Source of the DNA: Litsea cubeba
Taxonomy: Eukaryota > Streptophyta > Magnoliopsida > Laurales > Lauraceae
Length of the DNA stretch: 64,000 bases
NCBI GenBank assembly: GCA_012931725.1
Contig: CM022955.1
Span: 16,010,654-16,074,653, forward strand
Reading direction: 5' to 3'
Part shown: piece after piece, positions 24,619 through 36,221 of the stretch
Numbering within the stretch: position 1 is the first letter of the stretch
How the letters are laid out: each line of letters opens with the position of its first letter
Program-made: the position numbers and the translations under genes
The notes under the pieces: generated by a model
What the model saw: the letters and a program-made list of their open reading frames with translations, nothing else
The model's database searches: none
What the model was told of the DNA's origin: nothing

Positions 24619-25329
24619 AATTATTAATGCAGAGATATGTTTTAGCAAAAAAAAACAACAGGCAGCAATCCTACTACCAGCAGAAGAAAAGTCAACTTGA
24701 AGACACACGAACAGCCACCAGAGAGTGCAATGAAGTAACCAAAATAACCAAAGCAGTGTAGCACCAAACAATCATAGAAGAGCAAAATTACTGAGATGAT
24801 TGTACTAACCCAACAGGAAGAAAGCAGTGGTAGTGGTTGAGAGAACACAGAGAAGCATGTAGCAAAAAATTGCCCCAGAACAAGAAAAAAGAAGCCAGAC
24901 GACCTAGAGATCCCGTGCAGGAGAGATGCGTGGGCCCCACAATGTGATCCAATCACAGATCAGAGGACATCATCCTGGAGGAGATCAAAAATGTGTCCTC
25001 TAGTCCAAGTTTGATGGGATTTGGAGAAATAGCCACAAAATTGTACGGCTGAGATGAAATCTTTTGGAGAAAAAAAGTCAAAAACGCCAGAGGAAGAAGT
25101 GGGTGAACAGCACTTGATCCGATGAAGAAAAAATCCAGAAAATCTTCAAAATAACTTTGAAGAGTAGTCGATCATCACCATGTAGATTGCTGGCTACAAG
25201 TGATTTGATCAGAGGTGGGCCACCTTGATCAGAGATATCCCAGGCAGAGAGAAGAGAAGAAACGAAGCTTTATAAGTCTCTCAGAATGAAGAAGGAAGAA
25301 GATCTCCTAGAACTCGAGCTCTGATACCA

Positions 25330-25619
25330 TGACAGGCATTCACAAACATGCTAGAAAAAGATTCTTGAGAAAATATTCTCAATCGATGTCCTGTATCCTT
25401 TGATTACTCTTCTTTATATAGATTTTACAATGCCTAAGTTTAGGCTACAAATTACTACAAATCATGAAATCAAGATCTAATTAGATCTCTAAAAAAGGAA
25501 AATATATCCTAGCACATACGAGCTTATCTTTCTGACTAGATCCCATATATACAAATGGGCTGGGCCTATTATCATACAAGTGGGCTGGGCCTATTATCAT
25601 ACAAGTTTATACTTTAACA
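25330..25619 (-). repeat. 5' LTR of copia C
   Basis: 290 bp; followed in element orientation by the primer site. It matches the left LTR with about four substitutions. Confidence 0.92.
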
Positions 25620-26226
25620 AATACTAGAGAGAATTTGACCTGAAGTTCAGGAAATGTCCTCCTGGGTCGAAAACCAATCGCACAATTTTCCTGTGATCTT
25701 CATTCTCTTGACACGACTTGAAAGTTTGACTCAATTTTGTCCTCCATCTAAAAGTAGATCGAAAGTATCGCTTCTTCTAATATCTGCATTTAGCTCGAAT
25801 GTGTGATCGGACTATTAGACGCGCCAATTGTTGTCTCAGTACCAACAAGTCACAATCTTTGACCATCCATCATTGATCCCTAAAGATGAAATCAATACGG
25901 GGGACTTCAATGATTGGTTCTTCTTTTGGTGCCTCCTAATCAAAGCTTTCAATGTTGCTTGTCGTTGTTCTTCTTCTACCTTTTGCAGCTCTTGATTAAT
26001 GTTGTCTTTATCAAAAATGTGTGTAGAGAAAAATCTAGCCTCTTCATTGTCTACTTCTTCGGAATTTTCTATGAGATTAGTTTTGCCTTGAACTTGCTCA
26101 TGTATCGCATCCTTGATGTCGTCTATCATGGTTGGTATCTCCGATGGTGGAATCAGGATTTCTATCTCTTCTTGTTGGTTGTTGCTCTTTCTTTGGTTCT
26201 CTAGTTGAAGGTGATGGAGTTGTCGA
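25620..26226 (-). pseudogene. Linker part of gypsy-like remnant H
   Basis: The minus-strand frame continues from the protease remnant across the copia D insertion point (Ser/Pro/Thr-rich, then a charged stretch including IDDIKDAIHEQVQGKTNL), then degenerates. No RT motif is present. It lies between copia C (ends 25,619) and D (starts 26,227), with one target-duplication copy at each end. Confidence 0.5.
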
Positions 26227-26541
26227 TGTCATTCTTACAGTTCTGAATTACAAGAATGAAAATGAGAGAAACTGAAACGAGAAAGACTGAATGTTTTCTG
26301 TATTCTTGTGTGTCTTCTCTTAGAGAATCACCATCATTATATAGGAGTTACATGCCTTAATCAAGGCTTTTACAAAGGAAATTAACTAAATTACATCAAT
26401 CACTAATCTAAGAAAGGAAGGCAATCAATTATATACACTATTGACCAAATCAGATCCCAAATCCACGTGATATGTATCTTGCTGAATTGGATTGACTAAT
26501 GGGCCTTGGATCCCTTAATGGGTCATGGGCCAAACTTAACA
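26227..26541 (-). repeat. 3' LTR of copia D
   Basis: 315 bp, TG...CA in element orientation, with a CACGTGG box in U3 and CTATATAATG as TATA box. Confidence 0.95.
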
Positions 26542-26549
26542 CCCCCCCC

Positions 26550-29500
26550 TCAAATTGATGCGGGAGAATCAACGAGCATTAATTTGCCAACCAAGAATTG
26601 ATGGCGTGGTCTAGGAAGACCCTTAGTAAGAATGTCAGCAAGTTGAAACTCAGTGGAGACATGGGGAAGGCTAATGACATCACGCTTAAACTCATCACGG
26701 ATGAAGTGACAATCAACCTCGATGTGTTTAGTACGTTCATGAAAAATCGGATTTTCAGTAATCCGAATTGCACTTGTATTATCTGCATAGAGGGGGGTAG
26801 CTCCTTTTGCAGGAAATCCAATGTCAGAGAGCAGACCTCGGAGCCAAAGTATTTCGGAGCATGCAGCAGACATAGCTCTGTACTCAGCCTCGGTAGAAGA
26901 TTTTGAAACTTTGTCATGTTTCTTGCATTTCCAGGAAATCAAACTATCACCCAAGAACATGCACCATCCTGTAGTTGATCTGCGAGTATCTGGACAACCA
27001 GCCCAATCAGCATCTGAATAAGCTCTGAGAGAAAGAGGATTGTCTGAAGGAAAAAACAACCCGCGGGTCGGTGTTCGAATAAGATACCGAATGATGCGAC
27101 GAACAGCAGCGAGATGAAGATGACGAGGAGTAGTCATGAACTGACTCATGAGATTGACCGCAAATGAGATATCAGGACGCGTGATCGTGAGGTAGATCAA
27201 GCTACCTACCAACTGGCGATATGCGGTGGGGTCCTGAAGAAGGTCACCCTCTTCTTTTCTGAGTTTAACATTGAGCTCGATTGGCGTATCAACAGGAGCT
27301 GAAGAAGTAAGCCCAGCCAATTCAATAAGATCAACCGTATATTTGTGTTGATTGAGAACTACACCTTTAGACGATTGATGAACTTCAAGGCCAAGGAAAT
27401 AGTGTAAGGGGCCCAGATCCTTCATTTGAAAAATCTGATGAAGAGAAGCTTGAAGTGCCTGAATCATTTGTGCATTAGGACCAGTAATGACAATGTCATC
27501 AACGTAGACCAGAAGGACAGTAATCCCTGACGGAGCATGATGTAAGAACATGGAAGGATCATATTGGCTCGGATGAAAATCCAATCGTAGAAGAGCATCC
27601 TGAAATTTCTCAAACCATGCGCGAGGTGCTTGCTTCAGACCATAGAGGGAGCGACGGAGCTTAGCAACCATACCCTTACCAGATGAGGACCCCGGAGGCA
27701 AACGCATATAAACATCTTCTTTGAGATCACCATGAAGGAACGCATTTTTTACGTCCATTTGATAGAGAGGCCAAGACTGAGATGCAGCAACAGCAAGAAT
27801 TATGCGTACGGTGGTCATCTTAGCGACGGGAGCAAAGGTTTCATCATAATCAATGCCATATTCCTGCCGATTTCCGAGAGCAACAAGGCGCGCCTTGTAT
27901 CGATCTAGAGTACCATCCGATTTCAACTTGAGAGAAAAAATCCACTTGCAGCCAATTGGTTTTACACCCACAGGAGAGGGGACAATATCCCAAGTATGAT
28001 TTTTTTTCAAAGCATCCAATTCATCTTGCATAGCCTGGTTCCAACATTTGTCCCGCACAGCCTGAGAATAGGATTGGGGAATGGAAGAAGAGGACAAGGT
28101 GGTCATTAAGGAAGTGTGGGAGAACCCATAGCGGTCAGGTGGTACTGAAATGCGAGAGGAGCGACGCAAGGTATGATGTCCAGATGGATCAAAAGCCGGG
28201 GGTGAACCGGATGCTGGAGGAAGATCAGGAGGGGGTCCCTGGGAGGCGCATCTTTGTTCCGTCTGTGATACACAAAGTTAGGATTAAAGCGAACAACTGA
28301 AGTGTTGTCCGAAAAACCAGGTAAAGACACCAAGGGTGAGGAGTGAGGAGATTCAATGTGTTTTTGAAAAAAATACTGATGTTCAAAAAAAACGACATTT
28401 CTAGAGGTCCGCAAGCGACGAATGTGAGGATCATAGCAGAGGAACCCTTTCTGGAAGGGCGCATAGCCTAAAAACACACATTGAGCAGATTGTGCGGTTA
28501 GTTTGGTTCTCTCAGAAGGAGGCAAGTGCACAAAGCAAACAGATCCGAAAACATGAAGATCATCATAAGATGGAAAGGTCTGGTACAATCGGTAATATGG
28601 GCTCTGATTTTGAAGAGAGGTTGAAGGCAGACGATTTATAAGATGAGCTGCCGTAGCTAGTGCCTCAACCCAAAAACGGGTAGGAACTGATGATTCAAGA
28701 AGAGAACGAGTGATATCAAGCAAATGCCTATTTTTCCTTTCAGCAACTCCATTCTGTTGTGGAGTATAAGGACAAGTTCTTTGAGAAATAATGCCTTTGT
28801 TTTGCAAAAGATTTTGAAAATCAGAAGACACATATTCCCCACCGGAATCAGATCTCAGGATTTTGATGCAGGTGGAAAATTGATTCTCAACATAAGCTAA
28901 AAAAATTTTAAAAACTGTAAAAACATCAGATTTAGAATGCAAAAAGTAAACCCATGTGAAACGACTGAAATCATCAATAAAAGTCACAAAATATTTGTAG
29001 TGAGCATGAGAAAGAGCTGGAGCAATTCCCCATACATCGCTATGAACCAAATCAAAACATCGAGTGCTGTGTGAAGTGGAAATAGGAAAAGGAAGAGTTT
29101 TGCTTTTTCCCAATTTACAAGTAGCACAATCAAAAGGTACACAAGAAGATAAGCCAATAGATTTATTTAATAAACCAGAATTTAACATAAGGGACAAAGC
29201 CTTGGAATTAGGGTGTCCGAGTTTTTTATGCCACAATTGGCAATTATCTCTAATAGAAAGACAAAACACATCATTGGCAATTCTAATTCTAGAAAGATTA
29301 GAAAAATCCAGCGGAAACAAGCGTCCACACTTAGGTCCCCTCGCGATCTCCTTCCCTGACATCTGGTCCTGTACAACACAACCAGAAGAAGAAAAAGAGA
29401 TGTTACAATTATTTTCAACAAGTTGTCCAACTGACAATAGGTTTGAAGTTAAATTGGGACAAAGGAAAACATTTTTCAATGGGATTGGACCAGGAATGTC

Positions 29501-30682
29501 CCCGAGGGCAGTAATGGGAACAGTGCCTCCATTAGCAGTTTGGATTTGAAGATTACCATTGTAGTTTGTCACATTTGAGAGAGGGTTACTGGAATATGTC
29601 ATATGATTAGATGCCCCAGAATCAAGAAACCAAGTAGAAGAAGGTGGAGAGGTACCTGAGAGACCGAAAGCAGAAAGGGCATTAACAATCATTTGCTGTA
29701 CCAATTCAGGAGTAAGAGAAGAGGAGGACCCAGACTGTGAGGGTGCAGATGTAGAAGCAGGCATATCTGAAGAAGCAACATAAGCATGCGGAGGCTGATA
29801 CTGCATAGCCTGATACTGTGGAGCTGGATGCTGGGAAATCTGATGCTGGGGAGTCTGCTGCGGTGTATTCTGACGTTGTGGCCGGCGGCGACATTCAGAA
29901 ATGATATGTCCCGACCTTTTACAATAACTACAGACTTTCTGTTTGCATTGAGATGCAAGATGTCCAAATTTTTGACAACTGTAGCATTGTGTTTTGCTAA
30001 AGTCACGAGGAGGCTGAGAAGCCTTAGTGGCTGAAAACGCGACGGAATAGGTTTCAGCCTTTTGATGAGCTATATGGGCTGAGGTTGAAATGCGCTGTTC
30101 CTCGCGTAATAGTTCATTCAGGCAGACATTCAAGGAAGGTAAAGGCGTCCGATTCATCAAGGCTGATCGGACACTTTCATACTCGGGGCGTAATTTCATT
30201 AAAAATTGATCCCGCTGACTAGAGGCCTAAAGATCATGAAGCACTATCAGAACATCGGCAGCTACATCTGCATACTTGATACTATCATATTCTGACCATA
30301 GGATTCGGAATCCTGAATAGTAGTCTTGGATTGACAAGGTCCCTTGTGCATATTCAGCAATTGCACATTCAAGGTGAAATTGACGTGCTGAGTTATCTTG
30401 ATGGTACACCTGCTTCAGATATCCCCACATGTCTTTAGAGGTGGGGTAAGGTTTGAGGTTCATTATCAGATGTTGTTCGACAGAACCCAGTATCCATGTT
30501 TTAATTTTTGCATCTTTAGTAAGCCAGGCGGATATCTTCTTCTCATCTTCCGTGGGTTTAGGGTCAGATCCAGAAATATAGCCCCACAATTCCTTAGCCT
30601 CGAGATAAATTTGGAACTGAAATGACCAGGCGGGGTAATTTTTTCCCGTGAACCGGATTAAGGTAATCTCAGACTTTTCCAT
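26550..30682 (-). pseudogene. Copia D gag-pol, two lesions
   Basis: A near-complete polyprotein gene. gag starts at 30,682 (MEKSEITLIRFTGKNYPAW); CCHC knuckles near 29,990-29,890; protease WFLDSGASNHMT near 29,610; pre-integrase LWHKKLGHPN; integrase core; RT YVDDIVITG near 27,500; RNase H; end DSPASI. Only two breaks are visible: TAG at 30,229-30,227 in gag, where relatives have CAG (Gln), and a 1-base loss in a C run near 28,226 between integrase and RT. Both are single-base changes, so an active sister copy is likely, or the breaks are sequence errors. Confidence 0.9.
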
Positions 30683-31338
30683 TGTCAATTGAGATTGACC
30701 AAATCAGACCAAGACTGAGAGAAACAGTGAAACAGGCAGCAAAAAGAAATCCAGTAATAGTAACAGAGAAGAGAAGAAGCCTTAAAGAAGATAATACACT
30801 ATGCTGTATGCAGGGGCAAAGATCCACCAATCAGATCGATAAATCCACTCAGAATAGAAAAAAAATCCACAAAAATGCCCCAGACGACCAGAATTTTTGT
30901 TGCTGATCTGATACGTGGGCCCCACTGATGGATCTGAACAAGTATCAGATCACTGATCTGAAGAAGCACTGTAATTTGGGTTCTACTGAAAAAGAATGAA
31001 CTGATTCTCTCCAAGATCCAAGATTTTGGACGGTCTAGATGGAAACAGTTTAATAAAACTGGAAAATCTCGAGAATGAGCAAATCACCAACCTGAAGGTG
31101 TTGAAAAATTCTGAAAAAATCTCCAATATACTTAGAAAAAACAGGCGACCATGTCTATGAGCATTGCTGAGGAAGATGTGATGATCAGAGGTGGGCCACC
31201 ATGAACAGGTCACTGCCGCAGTGACTGGATTCCGTGAAACAGATCTCTGATCTGTCGTTCTTCAATAGAGATGGATTTCTCTATATCTTGATGTCCTTGA
31301 TGATATGCAAGATCAAAAAAAACAAGGCTCTGATACCA

Positions 31339-31653
31339 TGTCATTCTTACAGTTCTGAATTACAAGAATGAAAATGAGAGAAACTGAAACGAGAAAGACT
31401 GAATGTTTTCTGTATTCTTGTGTGTCTTCTCTTAGAGAATCACCATCATTATATAGGAGTTACATGCCTTAATCAAGGCTTTTACAAAGGAAATTAACTA
31501 AATTACATCAATCACTAATCTAAGAAAGGAAGGCAATCAATTATATACACTATTGACCAAATCAGATCCCAAATCCACGTGATATGTATCTTGCTGAATT
31601 GGATTGACTAATGGGCCTTGGATCCCTTAATGGGTCATGGGCCAAACTTAACA
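31339..31653 (-). repeat. 5' LTR of copia D
   Basis: 315 bp, no difference from the 3' LTR seen by eye, which points to very recent insertion. Confidence 0.95.
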
Positions 31654-32500
31654 GTCGATTGCAATGGAAGGAGCATAATTCGTCGTCCTTTCCATAGGAA
31701 GGAAAATATGTTCATTCTCTTTGTCATGGTGCATGTCCCGATCAAAAAGCCATGGTCGTCCAGATATAATATGACTATATGAGCGATATTCATATGGATC
31801 ACATTGCACCAAATCTTGTCCTCATAATTGCCAATCTTAAAGGATACCAAACATCTATGAGTCACAGGAATAACAGATCACGTGACTTGGTAGGATGTAA
31901 GTAGCTTCTCAGTTGGCCAATGAAGCTAATCAATAACCTCTTGTGCAACAAAATTTATTGCACTACCATTGTCAATAACCAAATTAGTTGACTTGTCTTC
32001 GACTCCTACCTCCACGCTTGTTCTTCCTTTTCATTTGTGGTGAGAAGTCAACGAATGACAAGTGTGGAATTATCTTCTTCAGCAAAATGTGTCTCCACAA
32101 CATGGGCTTTTGTTATTTACTGAAACTTTCCTTCTTGAGACTTATATTGATGCATGCGACATTGTCTAAGCATGTGCTCAACACATATGGCTTCTCTATA
32201 TACTTCTTGTATGGTTTTGTAGTGATTCATATTCTCCCAAATGTCCTATCGTAAACCTTTGATATAACGACTCAAATCATGTGTCTCGTTCTCCTCTAGT
32301 CCACATAAATATTGCAGCTCTTGAAATTGGTAGGTATATTCATCAGTTTTCTTGCTTCAAACTAAGAAATCCTTCAAAGTTGAGCTCATTCTCGAAATAC
32401 CAAATGCCATATTTAAGCTGATATAAAATTCCTTGAATTTCATTGGAGTTTCCAAAAAATTTCATATTGATTTAGATGCAAGAATATCCTTAAAATAAGT
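31654..32500 (-). pseudogene. Gypsy-like gag and protease remnant
   Basis: In minus orientation: a gag-type segment (about 32,380-32,130: DEYTYQFQELQYLCGLEE, RYIKGLR, EAICVEHMLRQCRMHQ), then a retropepsin-like part (near 31,990-31,930, VIDNGSAINFV) and a downstream DDHGFLIG block that corresponds to the LGRPWLFD region of gypsy proteases. Several stops are present. It is cut at 31,654 by copia D. Confidence 0.65.
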
Positions 32501-32559
32501 GCTTTCGGGAATGAACTAAACTCTTGTATAACTTGTTGGCAGGAGCACGCATGCTAAAA

Positions 32560-33107
32560 CGATTTGTTGATCCGAGTTTGAATGGCCCAAATATTACAAT
32601 GGAGTAGATAATTTATTAAGATGACCAAGTGAATCAGTTGTTGGTCAGTCTCGGGTCGGGTTAGGTCAACGTGACCTGATTGGAGGATGGCTCAACTGAA
32701 ACTTTTTTTTATGGTTGATTGGGTTCAGGTTGAACTGAACCTAAATTCCGGCCTAGAACAAGTATCACCTATCACATGTAAAGTGTACACGTGAAGGGTG
32801 CCCTCTTTTTTTCCTCGATTCTGCTTCTTAGGTACTATTCTGAAAAGAATAAAAGAAAGGAAGAGCCTTTCTTAGTGGGATGGAAACTGGAGGAAGAAGG
32901 GGGCCATTTGTGGTCTCAACTCTTAGGTCTCAAGCGACTTCGACGCAGAGGAGATTGGAGCAGGCAATGGTGGTTGTGGCTAGTCGGTGACGCTGCTGCA
33001 GGGGCAAGGTGCACTGGGCCGACCATCAGATCGCCGGTGCCAGGTACCTCCCCAACTTAACTCTTCATTCTTTTCTCTCCGGTAAGCTTATTACTATCAA
33101 TCAATTA
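32560..33107. other. Unassigned sequence
   Basis: No recognisable gene. An open frame at 32,791-33,060 (plus) has no known domain and ordinary composition. Confidence 0.4.
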
Positions 33108-33250
33108 ATTTGGATTGTTAGGCAAGTTTAGTGATTTAGTTTCCTTTATTGTTTAGGAAAGTCTTGGTGCTCAAGCTACAAAGGGCTGATCCTACTCATT
33201 ATATATGAATGGACATCCTCGTTGTAATTCATGCTTCTTACTATCAATCA
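33108..33250 (+). repeat. LTR-like fragment, right copy of an inverted pair
   Basis: Matches the reverse complement of 20,925-21,075. The motif TTACTATCAATCAATT occurs on both sides (about 33,092 and 33,240), suggesting a local rearrangement or duplication. Confidence 0.65.
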
Positions 33251-33261
33251 ATTTGTCTTGG

Positions 33262-33403
33262 TGCCGAAAAGGACATGGATGGAAATGGTAAGGATAGATC
33301 TGAAGAAGTGCAGCTATCTGAGGACTCAGCCAGACTGGAATAGCGAAATAGAATTCATGTAGCTAACCCCAACATAGTTGGGACAAGGCTTTGATGATGA
33401 AGT
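33262..33403 (+). pseudogene. RTE-type LINE 3' tail
   Basis: Ends AACCCCAACATAGTTGGGAC, AAGGCTTTGATGATGA, the usual 3' end of plant RTE elements with a TGA/GAT repeat tail. The same tail occurs at 58,572-58,612. It is 5'-truncated to about 140 bp. Sequence 33,404-33,635 shows nothing recognisable. Confidence 0.65.
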
Positions 33404-34384
33404 TTAAAGGGAATCAGGCAAAAATCAAATCGGGCAGTCCCAATGGGTCTAAACCCTAGTAAGAATTTCTGAAGTGGAAGGATCCAAAATAGGTCCATGG
33501 AAGCTTGTTGGATCATCCTGGCAGTCTCAATTAGGCCAAAACATGCACAACCTGCCCATATTTGCGGACAACCCTTCAATTGGATTGGCACCCTCAAAGA
33601 GGGCCCAAATCAAACCCAATCCAATAAGATTGCTACCAACCCTTATCTTCTTGCATTGATTATGGATGAGTTAATTGCTCATATTCAAGAGGAGGTGCTT
33701 TGGTGTACGTTTTTTTGTAAATGATATAGTGTGGGTGGATGAATCAAGAGATGGAATGAATGTGAAACTTGAGAGATGGCGGGAAACTTTAGAATCCAAG
33801 GGCTTTAAAACAAATTGTACAAAGATAGATTATATGAATTGCAACTTTAGTGTGGATGTAAAAAGAGCTAAAACTCCTATGAGAATTGAAGCTCGAAAGA
33901 TACTACAACGAGATTTCTTCTACTAGCTTTGCTCGATAATTAGTAAGGATGGAGAGACTGAGAAAGATATCAAATATAGCATAAGAGCGAGATGCTTGAA
34001 GTGGAGACTTGCTCCTAGAGTACCTTGTGATGATAGCACATACCAACAAGATTAAAGAAAAAATCTACATGACAATGATTAGACCAACTATGACCTATGG
34101 CATTGAATGTTGGTCAATCAGAAAGCAACATATGTACAAAATGAGTGTAGTAGAATGAGAACCTTGAGATGAATGCATGTTAAAACTAGGAAAGATAGAA
34201 TCAGAAATAAGCGCATTAGAGAGCATTTAGAGATAGCATCAATAGGTGATAAATTAAGAGGGATTCGTTTAAGATGGCCTAGACATGTCTAATCTAGGTC
34301 AACAATAGTGCCGTTGAGAAAAAGTTTTTCTATATAGGTTGATTGCCCACTAAGGATAAGGAATAGTCCTTTTTTTTTTTTTTT

Positions 34385-35097
34385 GGATGGGTACTTTCAT
34401 TAACTAAAGCAAGCCGTACAAGAAAGATAAAATGACAAGCTAAAAGGAAAAACAAAAAAGCCCTAAAAACAAGAAAGGGCCCCTTGCAAAACTAATTTGG
34501 CCCGGAAAGGAAAACGCCAACTCATTCCAACGCAACATTATATGCTCTGTAGTGTATCCTTTAAAAGACGGATTAATAGACACCCAAGAAGCAACTAGGA
34601 ACTTGTTTTTCTACGCCAAGCTTCTGTCACTTGTAACAACCCCTTCAAAGCATCGTGAGTTCATTTCCTTCCATATTGTCCAGATGACTGCAAGAAGTCT
34701 CCACAATTCCTTTCCTCTTGGAGCCCTAGAAGGGGCTTTCCATGCCAGGAAGAGCTTAGGGAGGAATTTTGGAAACACCCAGCTACAATCCCACCGAGCA
34801 CCAAATATACTAAGCAGATTTGCAGTTCACCATCAAGTGGTACACCGATTCCTCCTCTCTTAAGCACATGGGGCAGCCGTTGACCACTATTTTCCCCCTC
34901 CTCCTTAGGTTATCCAAAGTTAAGATTCTTTTCCGAAGGGCCATCCATCCAAATATGACCACCCTAGGAGGGGAGGCCTTAAGTTTCCATATGGTGCACA
35001 CCACATTCCTCTCCATTGGACTGTTAGGAATAGCTGAGAAGAAAGAGGAGACTGAGAAAAGCCCATCTTCAAAAGCAGTCCACACCCTAGTATCCTC
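34385..35097 (-). pseudogene. L1 zf-RVT region, distal part
   Basis: Minus-strand frame EDTRVWTAFEDGLFSVSSFF, PPRVVIFGWMALRKRILTLD, NGCPMCLREEESVYHLM: the zinc-binding RT-associated domain of plant L1 ORF2, followed by a 3' UTR. It continues upstream at 40,677 after the copia E insertion. Confidence 0.8.
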
Positions 35098-35390
35098 TGT
35101 CAAATGGGTTAGTGCTAAATGGGTCAGTGGGTCACAGCCCATGACAAATAAAGCCCAATCTTGTGGGACAATTCATCTCACGTGTACAGATATGTTTTGC
35201 CTTATTAGGAGATATGATTAGATATGATTAGATTATGATTAGATTATAATGGCTGTAATTTAGTTGATTGCTACAATCACTGTATCATGTATAGCAACTA
35301 TATCTCTATATAATGAAGCATCGTGACCCTAAAAGGGATCATCGAATTCACAATTCTGTTTCTTCTTTCTTCCTCTTGCTGGCTTTGACA
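35098..35390 (+). repeat. 5' LTR of copia E
   Basis: 293 bp, TG...CA. It has CACGTGT in U3 (about 35,179) and a CTCTATATAATG TATA box (about 35,303). Confidence 0.95.
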
Positions 35391-36221
35391 TGGTATCAGA
35401 GCTTTGAGCAAACACTACAGAGTTCTCTGTGTGATTCTTCTCTTCCAAGTATTGGAAGATTGTTGGTATCTTTTCTCCTCAGAACTTATTCCATTCGTAC
35501 GTCTGATCAAGTTGTGATCACACGCGGCCCACTTCAGATCAGCATCACTGAAACTACAGAGTGCTACCATCTTGGTCGACTGGATATCCTGGTGTTTATG
35601 GATATTTTTTGAGAATTTTTGGCATCTCAGAGGTAGGTCTTCTACTATTTTTTGAGAAAATCCAGTTTCTGTAGTATTTTTTCATCACAGCCGTCCATCT
35701 TTCTGGATCTGGCTCTGTTTGGGAAGCTATCTGGCTTGTTGAGTGCGCATTTTGATGCTTTATCCTTATCTGATGTCTGATTGATCGCTTGTTGCCACTG
35801 TATTCTGCTGCACTCCATTTTCTGCTGCAAATCAAGCTCGCCTGGAGCAATTTTTTTTGAAAAAATTGCATTTTTAGTTCTGTCTTTTCTGAAATGCTCA
35901 GTTGGAAGGCTCCTCATCTCTGATTAGCATTTTTATCAGTCTGGTTTAGTACAGTTGGAGTATCTTGCATATTGTACTCACTGAAATAGAAATCAAGCTG
36001 TTCCTCAACTGATCCTTCTTCCAATTTTCTGGTCGTCTGGGCCATTTTTGTGCAATCTGATTTTTCTGTGCACTGTGTGTGTTCCTGCTGCCACTTAAAA
36101 GTGTATGCAATTCATCTTATTGCTGCTGTGTGCTGTTTTTTCACAAAACAAGCATATTTTGTGATATCTGGTGTTGGATAAAATTCAGATTTAAGGGCTG
36201 TTTATCTTCTTGATAGCTGAT

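Larger units (their letters stand above)
21262..25619 (-). mobile_element. Ty1/copia LTR retrotransposon C, internally deleted
   Basis: Minus-strand element of 4.36 kb with target duplication AATAC (21,257-21,261 and 25,620-25,624), 290-bp LTRs and a tRNA-Met primer site at 25,318-25,329. It is shorter than its relatives because most of gag, the zinc knuckles and the protease are missing. LTRs differ at about 4 sites by eye. Confidence 0.94.
26227..31653 (-). mobile_element. Ty1/copia LTR retrotransposon D
   Basis: Minus-strand element with target duplication GTCGA (26,222-26,226 and 31,654-31,658), 315-bp LTRs identical by eye, tRNA-Met primer site at 31,327-31,338 and a polypurine tract at the left LTR. 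Same family as element A. It is inserted in gypsy-like remnant H. Confidence 0.96.
20820..32500 (-). mobile_element. Gypsy-like remnant H, carrying nested copia C and D
   Basis: Minus-strand remnant made of three pieces: gag and protease (32,500-31,654), a linker (26,226-25,620) and a 3' end with a polypurine-like AGGGAGAAT followed by TGATGCAAGCC, an LTR-like start near 21,206, extending to about 20,820. Removing D with one GTCGA copy gives a continuous frame at the junction, and C sits in the same remnant with TSD AATAC. Between protease and LTR only about 650 bp remain, with no reverse transcriptase or integrase, so it is either a deletion derivative or a non-autonomous gag-only type (TR-GAG-like). 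The 5' boundary is unknown. Confidence 0.6.

Noticed and set aside
25800..25840. Second primer binding site (TTGGCGCG) for a further gypsy element
   Set aside because: Too short and degenerate, with no LTR end recognised beside it.
32791..33060. 89-residue open frame (plus)
   Set aside because: No recognisable motif; probably chance in G-rich sequence.
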